In this document: piece by piece, positions 45,445-53,552 of the stretch | How positions within the stretch are numbered: the stretch's first letter is position 1 | How the letters are laid out: each line of letters starts with the position of its first letter | From: Pistricoccus aurantiacus | GTDB taxonomy: Bacteria; Pseudomonadota; Gammaproteobacteria; Pseudomonadales; Halomonadaceae | Reading direction: 5' to 3' (one strand) | Length of the DNA: 64,000 nucleotides | Assembly: GCF_042682565.1 (NCBI RefSeq) | Contig: NZ_JBHUIC010000013.1 | The notes under the pieces: model-generated | Seen by the model: only the letters and a program-made list of their open reading frames with translations | What the model was told of the DNA's origin: nothing | The model's database searches: none | Made by a program: the position numbers and the translations under genes

Positions 45445-45660
45445 TCATGCCTTTGCCGCGTCGTGGCATGCCCTTTCTACTAACCTAGCAATGACGTCGA
45501 GCGTGGTGTCATCGGTGTCTTGCCAGACCAAGGCCTTCACGGGCAGACGATGGCCATCGTCTGCCGATCCTGCATCAAGCGAGTTCCCACCCTGGGATTG
45601 CCGAAAAGGATGACTTCGTTAGTCGCCTCCATCCAGTCCGAGCCCGATTCGACGCGAAGA
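45445..45660 (-). pseudogene. Frameshifted DUF302 remnant
   Basis: On the minus strand, a frame reads NEVILFGNPRVGTRLMQDRQ, the core of DUF302 proteins. It is broken near 45550 where one base appears to be missing, and continues in another frame as LPVKALVWQDTDD. After that it jumps to a short tail and a stop at 45445, so an internal part is also lost. No convincing N-terminal half is left. The break falls inside the perfect 24-base palindrome at 45542-45565. This explains most of the 398-base gap between the FmdE and Kef genes. Confidence 0.65.
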
Positions 45661-45814
45661 GACCGCTTACCGATTGCCTGGATAATACTTGAGGATAGTC
45701 CCGCTGCGAGTACAGGCACGCACCATGGATCGGCATCCTGCCAACGGAAAGACGCCCATGGCTTCGCTGTAATTATAATATGCCTTATGGCCCATCAAGC
45801 CGCAGGTATACGTC

Positions 45815-47608
45815 ATGGATATGCTGCACAGTGCCACCATCCTCATGGGCGCCGCGGTCATCGCCGTTTCCATCTCCCAAAGCTTGGGATTCGGCTCCGT
45901 ATTGGGCTATATCATTGCCGGTCTGCTCATCGGCCCCTGGGGGCTGAACTTGATTTCCAATTCCGAGGACATACTGCACTTCTCGGAAATTGGCGTGGTT
46001 CTGCTGCTGTTTATCATTGGCCTAGGAATGAAGCCGGCGCGTTTGTGGGCATTGCGAAAGTCCATCTTCGGATTGGGCGCCACCCAGGTGACGATCACCA
46101 CATTACTGCTGGCGGTCTTGGCGGCCGTGCTCGTGGATTCCTGGGTGACGGCTGTGGTGGTGGGTTTCGGGCTTTCGCTGTCCAGTACCGCCTTTGCCTT
46201 GCAGCTCATGATGGAACGAAGGAAGTTGGCTTCGCCCTACGGACGCAGCGCGCTGCGCATTCTGTTGTTCCAGGATCTGGCGGCCATTCCGGCGCTGGTC
46301 ATCATCCCCATTATCGCCGTCACGGAACTGGGCTCGAGTGCCGATATTCTCAAGGATATTCTCAGCACCGTCGCAACCCTGGCCGCCTTCTGGCTGTTTG
46401 CGCGTTTTTTACTGCGCCCGATGCTGCGCTTCGTCGCCGCCGCGCGAATCCATGAAATATTCATCTCGGCGGCGCTTCTGCTGGTGCTCGGTTCGGCGTT
46501 ACTGATGCAGGCTATCGGGGTTTCCATGGCGCTGGGCGCTTTTCTGGCGGGGGTACTGGTCGCCGACTCCGAATACCGTTACCAGCTGGAATCCGATATA
46601 GAACCCTTCAAGGGATTGCTGCTGGGGTTATTCTTCATGGCGGTGGGAATGACCGCCAACCTGGGGCTTCTGACTGTCGAGCCGGCAGCCTTGGTGCTGA
46701 TCGCTCTCGCTATCGTGCTCTGCAAGGGAGCACTGTTATTTTCGATAGCGCGCCTGGTAAAACTGAACAACGCCCAGGCCCTGCTGCTGGCCGTGTATTT
46801 GTGTCAGGGAGGAGAGTTCGGTTTCATACTCTTTACCCTATCCGCCAGACATGGCCTCATGAGCGTCGAGCTCAGCGAATTGCTTATCATGGCAATCACC
46901 TTGTCGATGATGATGACGCCGGTGCTGCTTTATCTTGTCGAACGGCTGATGAAAAAATCGACCGTCACCGAACAGTTGCCGAATTATGACGTGATCGATG
47001 CACAGGAACCCAAGGTGATCATCGCCGGGTTCGGCCGCTTCGGCCAGATCGTTTCACGCCTGATCCGCACTCAGAAGATCCGTTTCACGGCCATCGAGAT
47101 CGATCCTGGCCGCGTGGATTTCATTCGCCAGCTTGGCAGCAAGATTTACTATGGCGACGCCTCGCAGAAACAGCTGCTCGATACCGCCGGTACAAGCAAG
47201 GCCGAAATCTTCGTGCTGGCCATCGGTGATATCGGGACGTCGCTGAAGATCGCGGCGATGGTCAAGCGCCACTATCCCGATATCAGGCTGTTTGCGCGTG
47301 CCCGCACCCGTCGGCATGAAATGCGGCTTCGTGAACTGGGTGCCGATGTGATTATTCGCGACACCCTATTGTCGAGCATGCACCTTGCGGAACAGGTGCT
47401 GCGATCCATGGGGCTGTCCGTGGAAAAGGCTGCCTACGTGAAAGAACGGTTTTATCGTCATGACGCCGAAACCTTGGATAAACAGATCGCCTATCTCGCC
47501 GATCAGGAACGGCTGATGCAATCACAGCGCGAAGCTCTGATGGAGTTGGAAACGCTATTCGCGGAAGATGAAATGAATTTCCCCGAAGAGGAAATTCACT
47601 CCAGATAA
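45815..47608 (+). CDS. Kef/CPA2-type cation:proton antiporter with TrkA-N domain
   Basis: A 597-residue protein. The N-terminal 380 residues form a CPA2 antiporter domain with about 12 helices (GSVLGYIIAGLLIGPWGLN near 28; FLAGVLVADSEYRYQLESDIEPFKGLLLGLFFMAVGM near 250). A cytoplasmic RCK/TrkA-N domain starts near 390 with VIIAGFGRFGQIVSR. This is the layout of KefB and KefC, glutathione-gated potassium efflux systems, though no kefF or kefG partner lies nearby. The C-terminus is acidic and may be coiled-coil. It probably adjusts potassium or pH. Confidence 0.9.
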   Translation: MDMLHSATILMGAAVIAVSISQSLGFGSVLGYIIAGLLIGPWGLNLISNSEDILHFSEIGVVLLLFIIGLGMKPARLWALRKSIFGLGATQVTITTLLLAVLAAVLVDSWVTAVVVGFGLSLSSTAFALQLMMERRKLASPYGRSALRILLFQDLAAIPALVIIPIIAVTELGSSADILKDILSTVATLAAFWLFARFLLRPMLRFVAAARIHEIFISAALLLVLGSALLMQAIGVSMALGAFLAGVLVADSEYRYQLESDIEPFKGLLLGLFFMAVGMTANLGLLTVEPAALVLIALAIVLCKGALLFSIARLVKLNNAQALLLAVYLCQGGEFGFILFTLSARHGLMSVELSELLIMAITLSMMMTPVLLYLVERLMKKSTVTEQLPNYDVIDAQEPKVIIAGFGRFGQIVSRLIRTQKIRFTAIEIDPGRVDFIRQLGSKIYYGDASQKQLLDTAGTSKAEIFVLAIGDIGTSLKIAAMVKRHYPDIRLFARARTRRHEMRLRELGADVIIRDTLLSSMHLAEQVLRSMGLSVEKAAYVKERFYRHDAETLDKQIAYLADQERLMQSQREALMELETLFAEDEMNFPEEEIHSR

Positions 47609-47666
47609 CCAACGCTGCGGCTTTCTTCCCTGCCCGATTCACATCGAGCCGGACAGGATCAACGAG

Positions 47667-48011
47667 CTACTTTTTTTCCGACGGTTTGTGCTGATTGATG
47701 GTATCCAGCGCCAGGCTGGAGTGAGCAAAGGCCCCACCGGCGCGCATTTCAGTAGCGACCCAGATGGCTTCCATGATTTCCTGCGCGGTGGCTTCTTCCT
47801 TGAGGGCTGCCTGGGTGTGACCGTGAATGCAATAAGGGCACTGGGTGACATGCGCCACCGCCACCGCAATCAGTTGCTTGGTCTTCTTGGGCAACGCGCC
47901 GTCGGCGAATACCGCCTTGCTGAATGCCTTGAAAGCTTCGTCGGCTTCCGGGGTGAGTTTCGCGCGCTGATGAGCCAATGCCGACGTGGACTTGGGGAAC
48001 AGGGAATCCAT
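47667..48011 (-). CDS. Carboxymuconolactone decarboxylase/AhpD-family protein
   Basis: A 114-residue protein of the CMD/AhpD family. The redox motif CPYCIHGH lies near residues 58-65, flanked by KTKQLIAVAVAHVTQ and a C-terminal helix. The CxxC plus following His suggests peroxidase or disulfide chemistry rather than decarboxylation. AAGGAG lies before the ATG at 48011. It is read in the same direction as the TDT carrier upstream, with a 121-base gap. Confidence 0.88.
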   Translation of the reverse strand: MDSLFPKSTSALAHQRAKLTPEADEAFKAFSKAVFADGALPKKTKQLIAVAVAHVTQCPYCIHGHTQAALKEEATAQEIMEAIWVATEMRAGGAFAHSSLALDTINQHKPSEKK

Positions 48012-48132
48012 TTCTCGCTCCTTTCTGAATCGTAGAAAGCCCAGAAAAAAACGGCCGGGTACATATTCAAGATAGTTACGCTAACGAGGAAGTACAAACC
48101 AGAGCGGGACTGCTTGAAGACAACGCTGACTG

Positions 48133-49203
48133 TCAGGGTTTCCGGCCAAGATGGAGTCGCGCATGCCGCGAAATGCTGTGGAGAAGACCGAAGAACGTCA
48201 TCCCCCAAGCCAGCAGGGCGATATACAGGAAGACGTCGGGAATGATCTCCAGAAATCCGAATTCCATTGCCTGATTCATCTGGTGGGTAGCGGCGGTGTA
48301 CATGCCCATTGGGAATACGGCGCCCCAGTACAAGGGGTCGTATTCGAGTGGAAAGCGCCTGATCACATGACGCCAGATACCAAGCAGAAAGAGCATCGGA
48401 ACCCACCAGGTACCGGTCGCCCAGTAGAAAATGGTAAAGCCCTTGAGAAACGGCAGCAACGATTCCAGATAAGGCGCATCGGGGCTATTGGCGATGAGCA
48501 GCGAGCCTGCCAGCGTCGAGATGGCCATCGCCCCCATGCTGATCCAGAACGGCGGCGCCAGATCGCTCGGTGAAAAAGGAAAGAAGTAGTAGCGATAGAA
48601 GATCAGCGAGATCATCCAGATGTAGAGCATGCCGCCCCATAGCCACATCGACAGCGCTAGAAAATTCAGTTCCAGTCGATAGGGCTGCGGCCAATCGGCG
48701 GCGATATGGGCACTGAGCACGGCGACGGATTGAGTCGCCACCACGGCGAGCAGCCAGCTACCGTTGATGCCTTCTTGCAGGGGCGGCTTGTCTTTCTTGA
48801 CGACGGACACGGTGAAAAAGGTGTAGGTCAGCCCCAGCCATAGCAGGCTGGTCAGAATCCATAACGCCAGAGCGACGTTATAGGAGTGCGCTAGTACGAC
48901 GAACTGGGTGCCGAGCACGGCGGAGCTGGCCACCCAGGTGAAATAACCGGGCCCGCGGGCATGATCGAGCATGTCCGCCATGAATCGCCTCGGAAACCAG
49001 ACAAGACGTAGGCCGTGCAATAGCCACAGCACGCCATAGGCCACAATGTTGAGATAGAACAGCAGATAAGCCAGAAGTGTCAGTCCCAGCATGTGTGCCG
49101 CAAGCGAGATGATTCCGGTCGCCATGACCATGCCGAAATAGGCGGGTGGCAGATCGAGGGTGGCGGCTTTGAGCAGGTCGGACCATTGTGTCCCGCTAGC
49201 CAT
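48133..49203 (-). CDS. TDT/SLAC1-family transporter (TehA-like)
   Basis: A 356-residue membrane protein with ten predicted helices, of the tellurite-resistance/dicarboxylate transporter family. The first helix region has PPAYFGMVMATGIISLAAHMLG, and pore-lining Phe-rich and Gly-rich helices follow (WGGMLYIWMISLIFYRYYFF; GFTIFYWATGTWWVPMLFLLG). Members include TehA, the malate carrier Mae1 and plant SLAC1 anion channels. The substrate here is probably a small anion. It diverges from the yggS gene across a 220-base gap. Confidence 0.85.
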   Translation of the reverse strand: MASGTQWSDLLKAATLDLPPAYFGMVMATGIISLAAHMLGLTLLAYLLFYLNIVAYGVLWLLHGLRLVWFPRRFMADMLDHARGPGYFTWVASSAVLGTQFVVLAHSYNVALALWILTSLLWLGLTYTFFTVSVVKKDKPPLQEGINGSWLLAVVATQSVAVLSAHIAADWPQPYRLELNFLALSMWLWGGMLYIWMISLIFYRYYFFPFSPSDLAPPFWISMGAMAISTLAGSLLIANSPDAPYLESLLPFLKGFTIFYWATGTWWVPMLFLLGIWRHVIRRFPLEYDPLYWGAVFPMGMYTAATHQMNQAMEFGFLEIIPDVFLYIALLAWGMTFFGLLHSISRHARLHLGRKP

Positions 49204-49423
49204 CGGTCTCGACCGTCGTGATGTGATGGCAGGCTGTCAACGTGCTGGATCGTCGCACACCGCTTCTCATCTCGATCCTCCCAAATAGATCTCGAGCCCA
49301 ACACTCACAGCGACTTGCGCTATCCTCGAAGAGTCAAGATACCTTGACGATTGCCGGGCGCGATACGATGAAAATCATGATGACCCCGACTATACATTTT
49401 TTTCACGACAATCAGGTAAGACG

Positions 49424-50188
49424 ATGACTTATCCGGCTGGGCGCACGCTATCCGAGCTTGAACACAACCTCGCGGCCGTACAGCAGCGTATCGATACGGC
49501 CTGTCGTCGTGCGAATCGCGACCCCAGCGAGGTACGCCTGCTGCCGGTGAGCAAGACCGTGGACGAGGCGCGTCTGCGGCTGGCCTACCGGGCGGGCTGT
49601 CGCGAATTCGGCGAAAACAAGGTACAGGAAGCACAGCGCAAGGCAGAGGCCTTGGCGGATCTGACGGATCTACGCTGGTCGGTGATCGGGCACCTGCAGA
49701 CCAACAAGGCCAAACAGGTAGCGCGTTTCGCCAGCGAGTTCCAGGCCCTCGACAGCCTACGCGTGGCCGAGGCGCTGGAGCGACGCCTGGAAATCGAGGA
49801 TCGCGCCCTGGACGTGCTGGTTCAGGTCAATACCTCTGAAGAATCCAGCAAGTTCGGGCTGGCGCCGAGCGATGTCGCGGCCTTCGTCCGCGAGCTGCCG
49901 GCATTCTCTCGCCTGCGGGTGAAAGGTCTGATGACCTTGGCGATTTTTTCAGATGATCCGGCCCGAGTAAGGCCTTGTTTCGTACGGCTACGGCAGTTAC
50001 GCGACCAGCTGCGGGAGCAGCTACCGGACGGCACCAGCATGGATACCCTTTCCATGGGCATGTCCGGCGACTTCGAGCTGGCGATCGAGGAAGGCGCCAC
50101 GGTAGTGCGCGTGGGACAGGCGATCTTCGGCCCGCGCCCTCTGCCCGACAGTTACTACTGGCCGGATGCGGATCAAGACAGCGGATAA
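49424..50188 (+). CDS. yggS: YggS-family PLP-binding protein (PLPBP)
   Basis: A 254-residue single-domain PLP protein of the YggS/PROSC family, which keeps vitamin B6 and amino acid pools in balance rather than acting as a classical enzyme. The PLP lysine is in LLPVSKTVD (about residue 43). Other landmarks are FGENKVQEAQRKAE near 65, WSVIGHLQTNKAK near 85, VQVNTSEESSKFG near 130, GLMTLA near 165 and LSMGMSGDFELAIEEGATVVRVGQAIFG at the end. A short AGGT precedes the ATG. Confidence 0.95.
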   Translation: MTYPAGRTLSELEHNLAAVQQRIDTACRRANRDPSEVRLLPVSKTVDEARLRLAYRAGCREFGENKVQEAQRKAEALADLTDLRWSVIGHLQTNKAKQVARFASEFQALDSLRVAEALERRLEIEDRALDVLVQVNTSEESSKFGLAPSDVAAFVRELPAFSRLRVKGLMTLAIFSDDPARVRPCFVRLRQLRDQLREQLPDGTSMDTLSMGMSGDFELAIEEGATVVRVGQAIFGPRPLPDSYYWPDADQDSG

Positions 50189-50321
50189 GACATTCTAGAA
50201 TCAAGCCAGCGCACCCTCGCCCTGTGATCCAACAAAATACTGAGATGCATCAATATAAACTTGCATAAAGTATATAAGCTAAGGTTATTGGCTGTCTCAT
50301 GTGATGATCCAGGAGGATGAC

Positions 50322-51077
50322 ATGTTTGCATTGAACGACCAGGTAGCCATCGTGACCGGTGGCGCCAAGGGTATCGGCAAGGGAATCGCCGGTGTACTGG
50401 CAAAAGCCGGAGCGCAGGTGGTGATCGCCGATATCGATACCGAGGTCGGCAAGCGTACCGCGGAGGCGCTGGGCGCGACCTTCGAATCCCTGGACGTGAC
50501 CGATCGGGATGCCTGTCAGCGGGTGGTCGAGACGGTACTGGAACGTCATGGCCGCCTGGATATTCTCTGCTCCAACACCGGCATCTTTCCCCAGGCCACC
50601 GTTGAGGAGATGACCCCGGAGGACTGGGAGCAGATGATAGCGGTGAACCTGCGCGGCACCTTCTTCATGGTGCAGGCGGTACTGCCTGCTATGCGCCAGC
50701 GCAACTACGGCCGCATCGTGATCACGTCCTCGATCACCGGCGCCATCACCGGCTATCCCGGCTGGGCCCACTACGGCGCCAGCAAGGCGGGACAGCTTGG
50801 CTTCATGCGCTCCGCGGCGCTCGAGTGCGCCAAGGAAGGCGTCACGATCAACGCGGTGATGCCGGGCAACATCCGCACCGAAGGCCTGGAAGCCCAGGGC
50901 GAGAAGTATCTGAAGGAGATGGCCGCCTCGGTGCCTACGAAAACTCTGGGGGAACCGGAAGATATCGGCCATGCCGCCTGCTTTCTGGCTTCACCGGAAG
51001 CTCGCTTTATTACCGGCCAGACTATAATCGTCGACGGTGGCCAGATTCTGCCGGAGTCTTTCGAGGCGGTGCTGTAA
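50322..51077 (+). CDS. Short-chain dehydrogenase/reductase (FabG-like)
   Basis: A 251-residue classical SDR. The NAD(P) motif TGGAKGIGKGIA lies near residue 13, Asp34 in VVIADID suggests NAD preference, and the catalytic set is Ser (SSITGAITG, about 140), Tyr (YGASKAG, about 152) and Lys. AGGAGG lies five bases before the ATG at 50322, and the frame extends a few codons further upstream. Substrate is unknown. A remnant of a GntP-type permease lies just downstream, so it may once have paired with uptake of a hydroxyacid such as 3-hydroxybutyrate. Confidence 0.9.
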   Translation: MFALNDQVAIVTGGAKGIGKGIAGVLAKAGAQVVIADIDTEVGKRTAEALGATFESLDVTDRDACQRVVETVLERHGRLDILCSNTGIFPQATVEEMTPEDWEQMIAVNLRGTFFMVQAVLPAMRQRNYGRIVITSSITGAITGYPGWAHYGASKAGQLGFMRSAALECAKEGVTINAVMPGNIRTEGLEAQGEKYLKEMAASVPTKTLGEPEDIGHAACFLASPEARFITGQTIIVDGGQILPESFEAVL

Positions 51078-51116
51078 CGCGACGGGCTAAACGTTATTCG
51101 TTACCAGGCGAGTGAA

Positions 51117-51186
51117 CATAGCGATGCACTTCTCTCGATTCCGATGCTGGCGGTGGTTACTATAGTTACCCTGTCCACTCGTTTTG
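51117..51186 (+). pseudogene. C-terminal remnant of a GntP-family permease gene
   Basis: The stretch resembles the last 25 codons of the GntP gene at 41988. It starts NIAM, loses one base, then reads IPMLAVVTIVTLSTRF, against NIAMVTIAIPMLAVISVITLGTLF in the intact gene. One 20-base run is identical. Only this end survives, between the SDR and the amidotransferase genes. It runs into the ribosome site of the next gene. Confidence 0.7.
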
Positions 51187-51201
51187 AAAGGAGACGCCTC
51201 T

Positions 51202-51960
51202 GTGCTGATCGGCCTTTTGCAATGCGATGACGTCGCCCCGGAGTTGCAAGCCCACCACGGTAACTATCCGGAAATGTTCGAGCGGCTGTTTACCGCGATC
51301 GATCCAACCCTGGAGTTCCGGGTCTGGCGCTGTCACGAGGGCGAAATCCCTACCGATGTGAACGCGGTGGATGCCTGGCTGACCACCGGCTCGAAGCAGG
51401 GCGTCAACGATGGCGATGCCTGGATCGAGGCGTTGTGCGGCTTCCTGAATCGACTCTGGAAGGAAGAAAAACCGCTGGTTGGCGTCTGCTTCGGGCATCA
51501 GCTGATCGCCAAGGCGCTGGGCGGCGAAGTGGTCAAGAATGCGAGCGGCTGGGGCGTGGGCATGTCCTTCAATCAGCTCATCCGCCGCGCCGAGTGGATG
51601 GAGCCCTGGCAGGAAGGGCTCGACCTGGTGGTCAGCCACCAGGACCAGGTTTCTCGCCTGCCGGAGCAGGCGGTGGTATTGGCCAAGAGCGACTTCTGCC
51701 CTTTCTATCTGGTGCAGGTGGGCAAGACGTTTCTGGGTATCCAGGGTCATCCGGAATTTACCAAGGCCTATTCCGCCGACCTGATGGAGCTGCTTCGCCG
51801 GCAGGTGCCGGGCAATCGCATACGTGAAGGCATGGCCTCTCTCAACGCGCCGGTGGACAATCACCTGATGGTGCGCTGGGTGCTCAACTTCATGCGTCAG
51901 GCGCTATGGCATCAAACTTCTACAGAGACGACCGAAACCAATCCACCTGTGAATCAGTAA
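51202..51960 (+). CDS. Class I glutamine amidotransferase-like protein
   Basis: A 252-residue single-domain amidotransferase. The nucleophile elbow GVCFGHQLIAKALGG (Cys near residue 94) and the GIQGHPEFT motif (His near 184) are intact. Proteins of this type are often annotated as GMP-synthase-like and may hydrolyse gamma-glutamyl compounds. The start is a GTG at 51202 with AAAGGAG eight bases upstream; the longer frame would start at a TTG inside the permease remnant. Role unknown. Its position beside amine catabolism genes may or may not matter. Confidence 0.85.
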   Translation: MLIGLLQCDDVAPELQAHHGNYPEMFERLFTAIDPTLEFRVWRCHEGEIPTDVNAVDAWLTTGSKQGVNDGDAWIEALCGFLNRLWKEEKPLVGVCFGHQLIAKALGGEVVKNASGWGVGMSFNQLIRRAEWMEPWQEGLDLVVSHQDQVSRLPEQAVVLAKSDFCPFYLVQVGKTFLGIQGHPEFTKAYSADLMELLRRQVPGNRIREGMASLNAPVDNHLMVRWVLNFMRQALWHQTSTETTETNPPVNQ

Positions 51961-52050
51961 GCTTTTCGAAACTGTTGTTTGAGTGGAGAGCATGCCCATC
52001 CAAGCGCTCGACCTTGCCACGTAGATGGTTGCGCGCTGATAAGTAACGCC

Positions 52051-52842
52051 TCAGCGAGGCGTCCAGCTGACCAGCGCCCAGCGCATCGGAGCGCCGCCTC
52101 GGGCGGCGCGCTGGGGATCGGCGTCGTACCAGTCCTTGAGCCGCGCGGTTTCCTCGGCGTCGAGTTCACCCAGCGTCCAGGCGACACGTCGGGCAAATTC
52201 CTCGAAATCGCTGGCCCCGGCCAATCGGCTGGGCACCTCGATATAGCTCAACTCCGCGTAGATGCCTTGGCCATGCAGCAGCCCCAAGGTATAGAGATGG
52301 TCGGGAAGCGAGCGCGGCGAGCGACCCAGGGCCGATACCAGGTCGGGATCGATGAAATGACCGCCCACCAGTTGGGTCATGTAGACTCGCCGTCGAGCAT
52401 GGGCATTGAGCTTGGCGATGGCATCCGCCAGGTCCGCGACCATGCCGGAACGCGAGGCCACGACGATGTCGCAGACCGGAACGTCGCTCCAGTCGTCCTC
52501 CCAGGCGCGCAGCAAGGGAGTGACGTTATCCAGGCCAAGTCGCCGGGCGTTGTCCATCAGTCGTTCGAGCATCCCGGGGCTGAAGTCCAGCCCCAGGACG
52601 GACGTCACCTGCGGTGCCAGCAGCAGCGCGATGGTACCGCCGCCGCAGCCCACGTCGAGCACGCTGCTGCAGCCCTCGAGATCCATGCGCTCGACAAAGG
52701 TGTCCGCATAGTGGCCACCGGGCACTTCATGACCCATGCGCTCGGCCCTGGCATCCCAGTCCGCAGGCGCTTTTCGGGGGCGCCGGGACCGCGCCATGTG
52801 CTGGCGATAAAGGGCGGCGAAATCAATGTCGTCGATGGTCAT
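52051..52842 (-). CDS. Class I SAM-dependent methyltransferase
   Basis: A 263-residue cytoplasmic methyltransferase. Motif I is VLDVGCGGGTIALLLAPQV near residue 62, motif II LGLDFSPGMLERL near 83, and motif IV VCDIVVASRS near 122. The substrate is not evident. It lies 13 bases after a small exported-protein gene on the same strand. About 100 bases of its 5' end recur at 53350-53449. Confidence 0.85.
   Translation of the reverse strand: MTIDDIDFAALYRQHMARSRRPRKAPADWDARAERMGHEVPGGHYADTFVERMDLEGCSSVLDVGCGGGTIALLLAPQVTSVLGLDFSPGMLERLMDNARRLGLDNVTPLLRAWEDDWSDVPVCDIVVASRSGMVADLADAIAKLNAHARRRVYMTQLVGGHFIDPDLVSALGRSPRSLPDHLYTLGLLHGQGIYAELSYIEVPSRLAGASDFEEFARRVAWTLGELDAEETARLKDWYDADPQRAARGGAPMRWALVSWTPR
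52734..52836 (-). repeat. Repeat unit A: methyltransferase 5' end
   Basis: This segment encodes IDFAALYRQHMARSRRPRKA and neighbours. It is repeated at 53350-53449 at roughly 88 percent identity, including a three-base deletion in the other copy. Confidence 0.85.
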
Positions 52843-52855
52843 GAAATGACGGCTC

Positions 52856-53203
52856 TCACTCCTCCCGCCAATAATCGTTGGCGGCGGCCACGGTCTGAAA
52901 ATGGATGGCGATCACCTGGGTCGCGGCGATCAGGCTATCCGGATCATGGGCGTAGGCGCCGCGCAGGGCCTTGCGCACGCTGGCATCCGGCTGGGTGGTC
53001 GCCACGCCTTTTTGCGAGAGCTTCACCGCCAGTTGGAAACCTTCCTGGGGCGTTTCGGTGATCAGACTCGGCAGCCAGCTTTCGGAATCCTGGGTGTCCT
53101 CGGCGGAAACCATGCTCGTCAGCCCAAGGGTCAGCATCCCGCTCAACAGCAGTGACGGCAATACTCCGTTTCTTGTTGCCAAGAGGTTTTTTATCCTGTT
53201 CAT
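52856..53203 (-). CDS. Small exported protein of unknown function
   Basis: A 115-residue protein with a signal peptide (LPSLLLSGMLTLGLTSMVSA, cleaved near residue 35). The mature part is helical and soluble (EGFQLAVKLSQKGVATTQPDASVRKALRGAY) with no cysteines. No family was recognised. AGGAG lies eight bases before the ATG at 53203. It is followed after 13 bases by the methyltransferase gene, so they are probably co-transcribed. Confidence 0.65.
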   Translation of the reverse strand: MNRIKNLLATRNGVLPSLLLSGMLTLGLTSMVSAEDTQDSESWLPSLITETPQEGFQLAVKLSQKGVATTQPDASVRKALRGAYAHDPDSLIAATQVIAIHFQTVAAANDYWREE

Positions 53204-53349
53204 CGCCTTTTCTCCTTGACCAAGCTTATTACGGCTGTCTCGATAGTTATCGTTGTGCTGGCGAACACGGACTGCTCGCTCTCTTTACATTAAATACATT
53301 TAATATGCATATTAAGCATAGCAGTCGTCTGGGATCGCGCAAGCCGGTC

Positions 53350-53449
53350 ATGGTTCATGCACTCGGCCCTGGCATCCCGGTCCGCGGGCGCTTTTCGGGG
53401 CCGGGATCGCGCCATGTGCTGGCGATAAAGGGCGGCGGAATCGATGTCG
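53350..53449 (-). pseudogene. Repeat unit B: decayed copy of the methyltransferase 5' end
   Basis: On the minus strand this reads NDIDSAALYRQHMARSRPRKAPADRDARAE, against DDIDFAALYRQHMARSRRPRKAPADWDARAE in the intact gene at 52842. The copy lacks a start, and similarity ends after about 35 codons. It lies in the 349-base gap before trhP and faces the same way as its parent. Confidence 0.85.
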
Positions 53450-53552
53450 TTCGAGGGCAAGACGTGTTCTACAGGCGGTTCGGGCCGACAAGGCGACTGT
53501 AGTAAGATTGATCCTGTTTCCATTTGCCGTTTCATCATCCTAATCGAACCTC

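Noticed and set aside
45542..45565. 24-base perfect palindrome as an operator for the Kef antiporter
   Set aside because: It lies within the DUF302 remnant and reads as part of its coding frame, so a regulatory role is not needed to explain it.
45520..46455. Long plus-strand ORF of 311 codons overlapping the Kef-type antiporter
   Set aside because: It is a shadow of the antiporter gene in another frame, His- and Arg-rich, with no domain or ribosome site.
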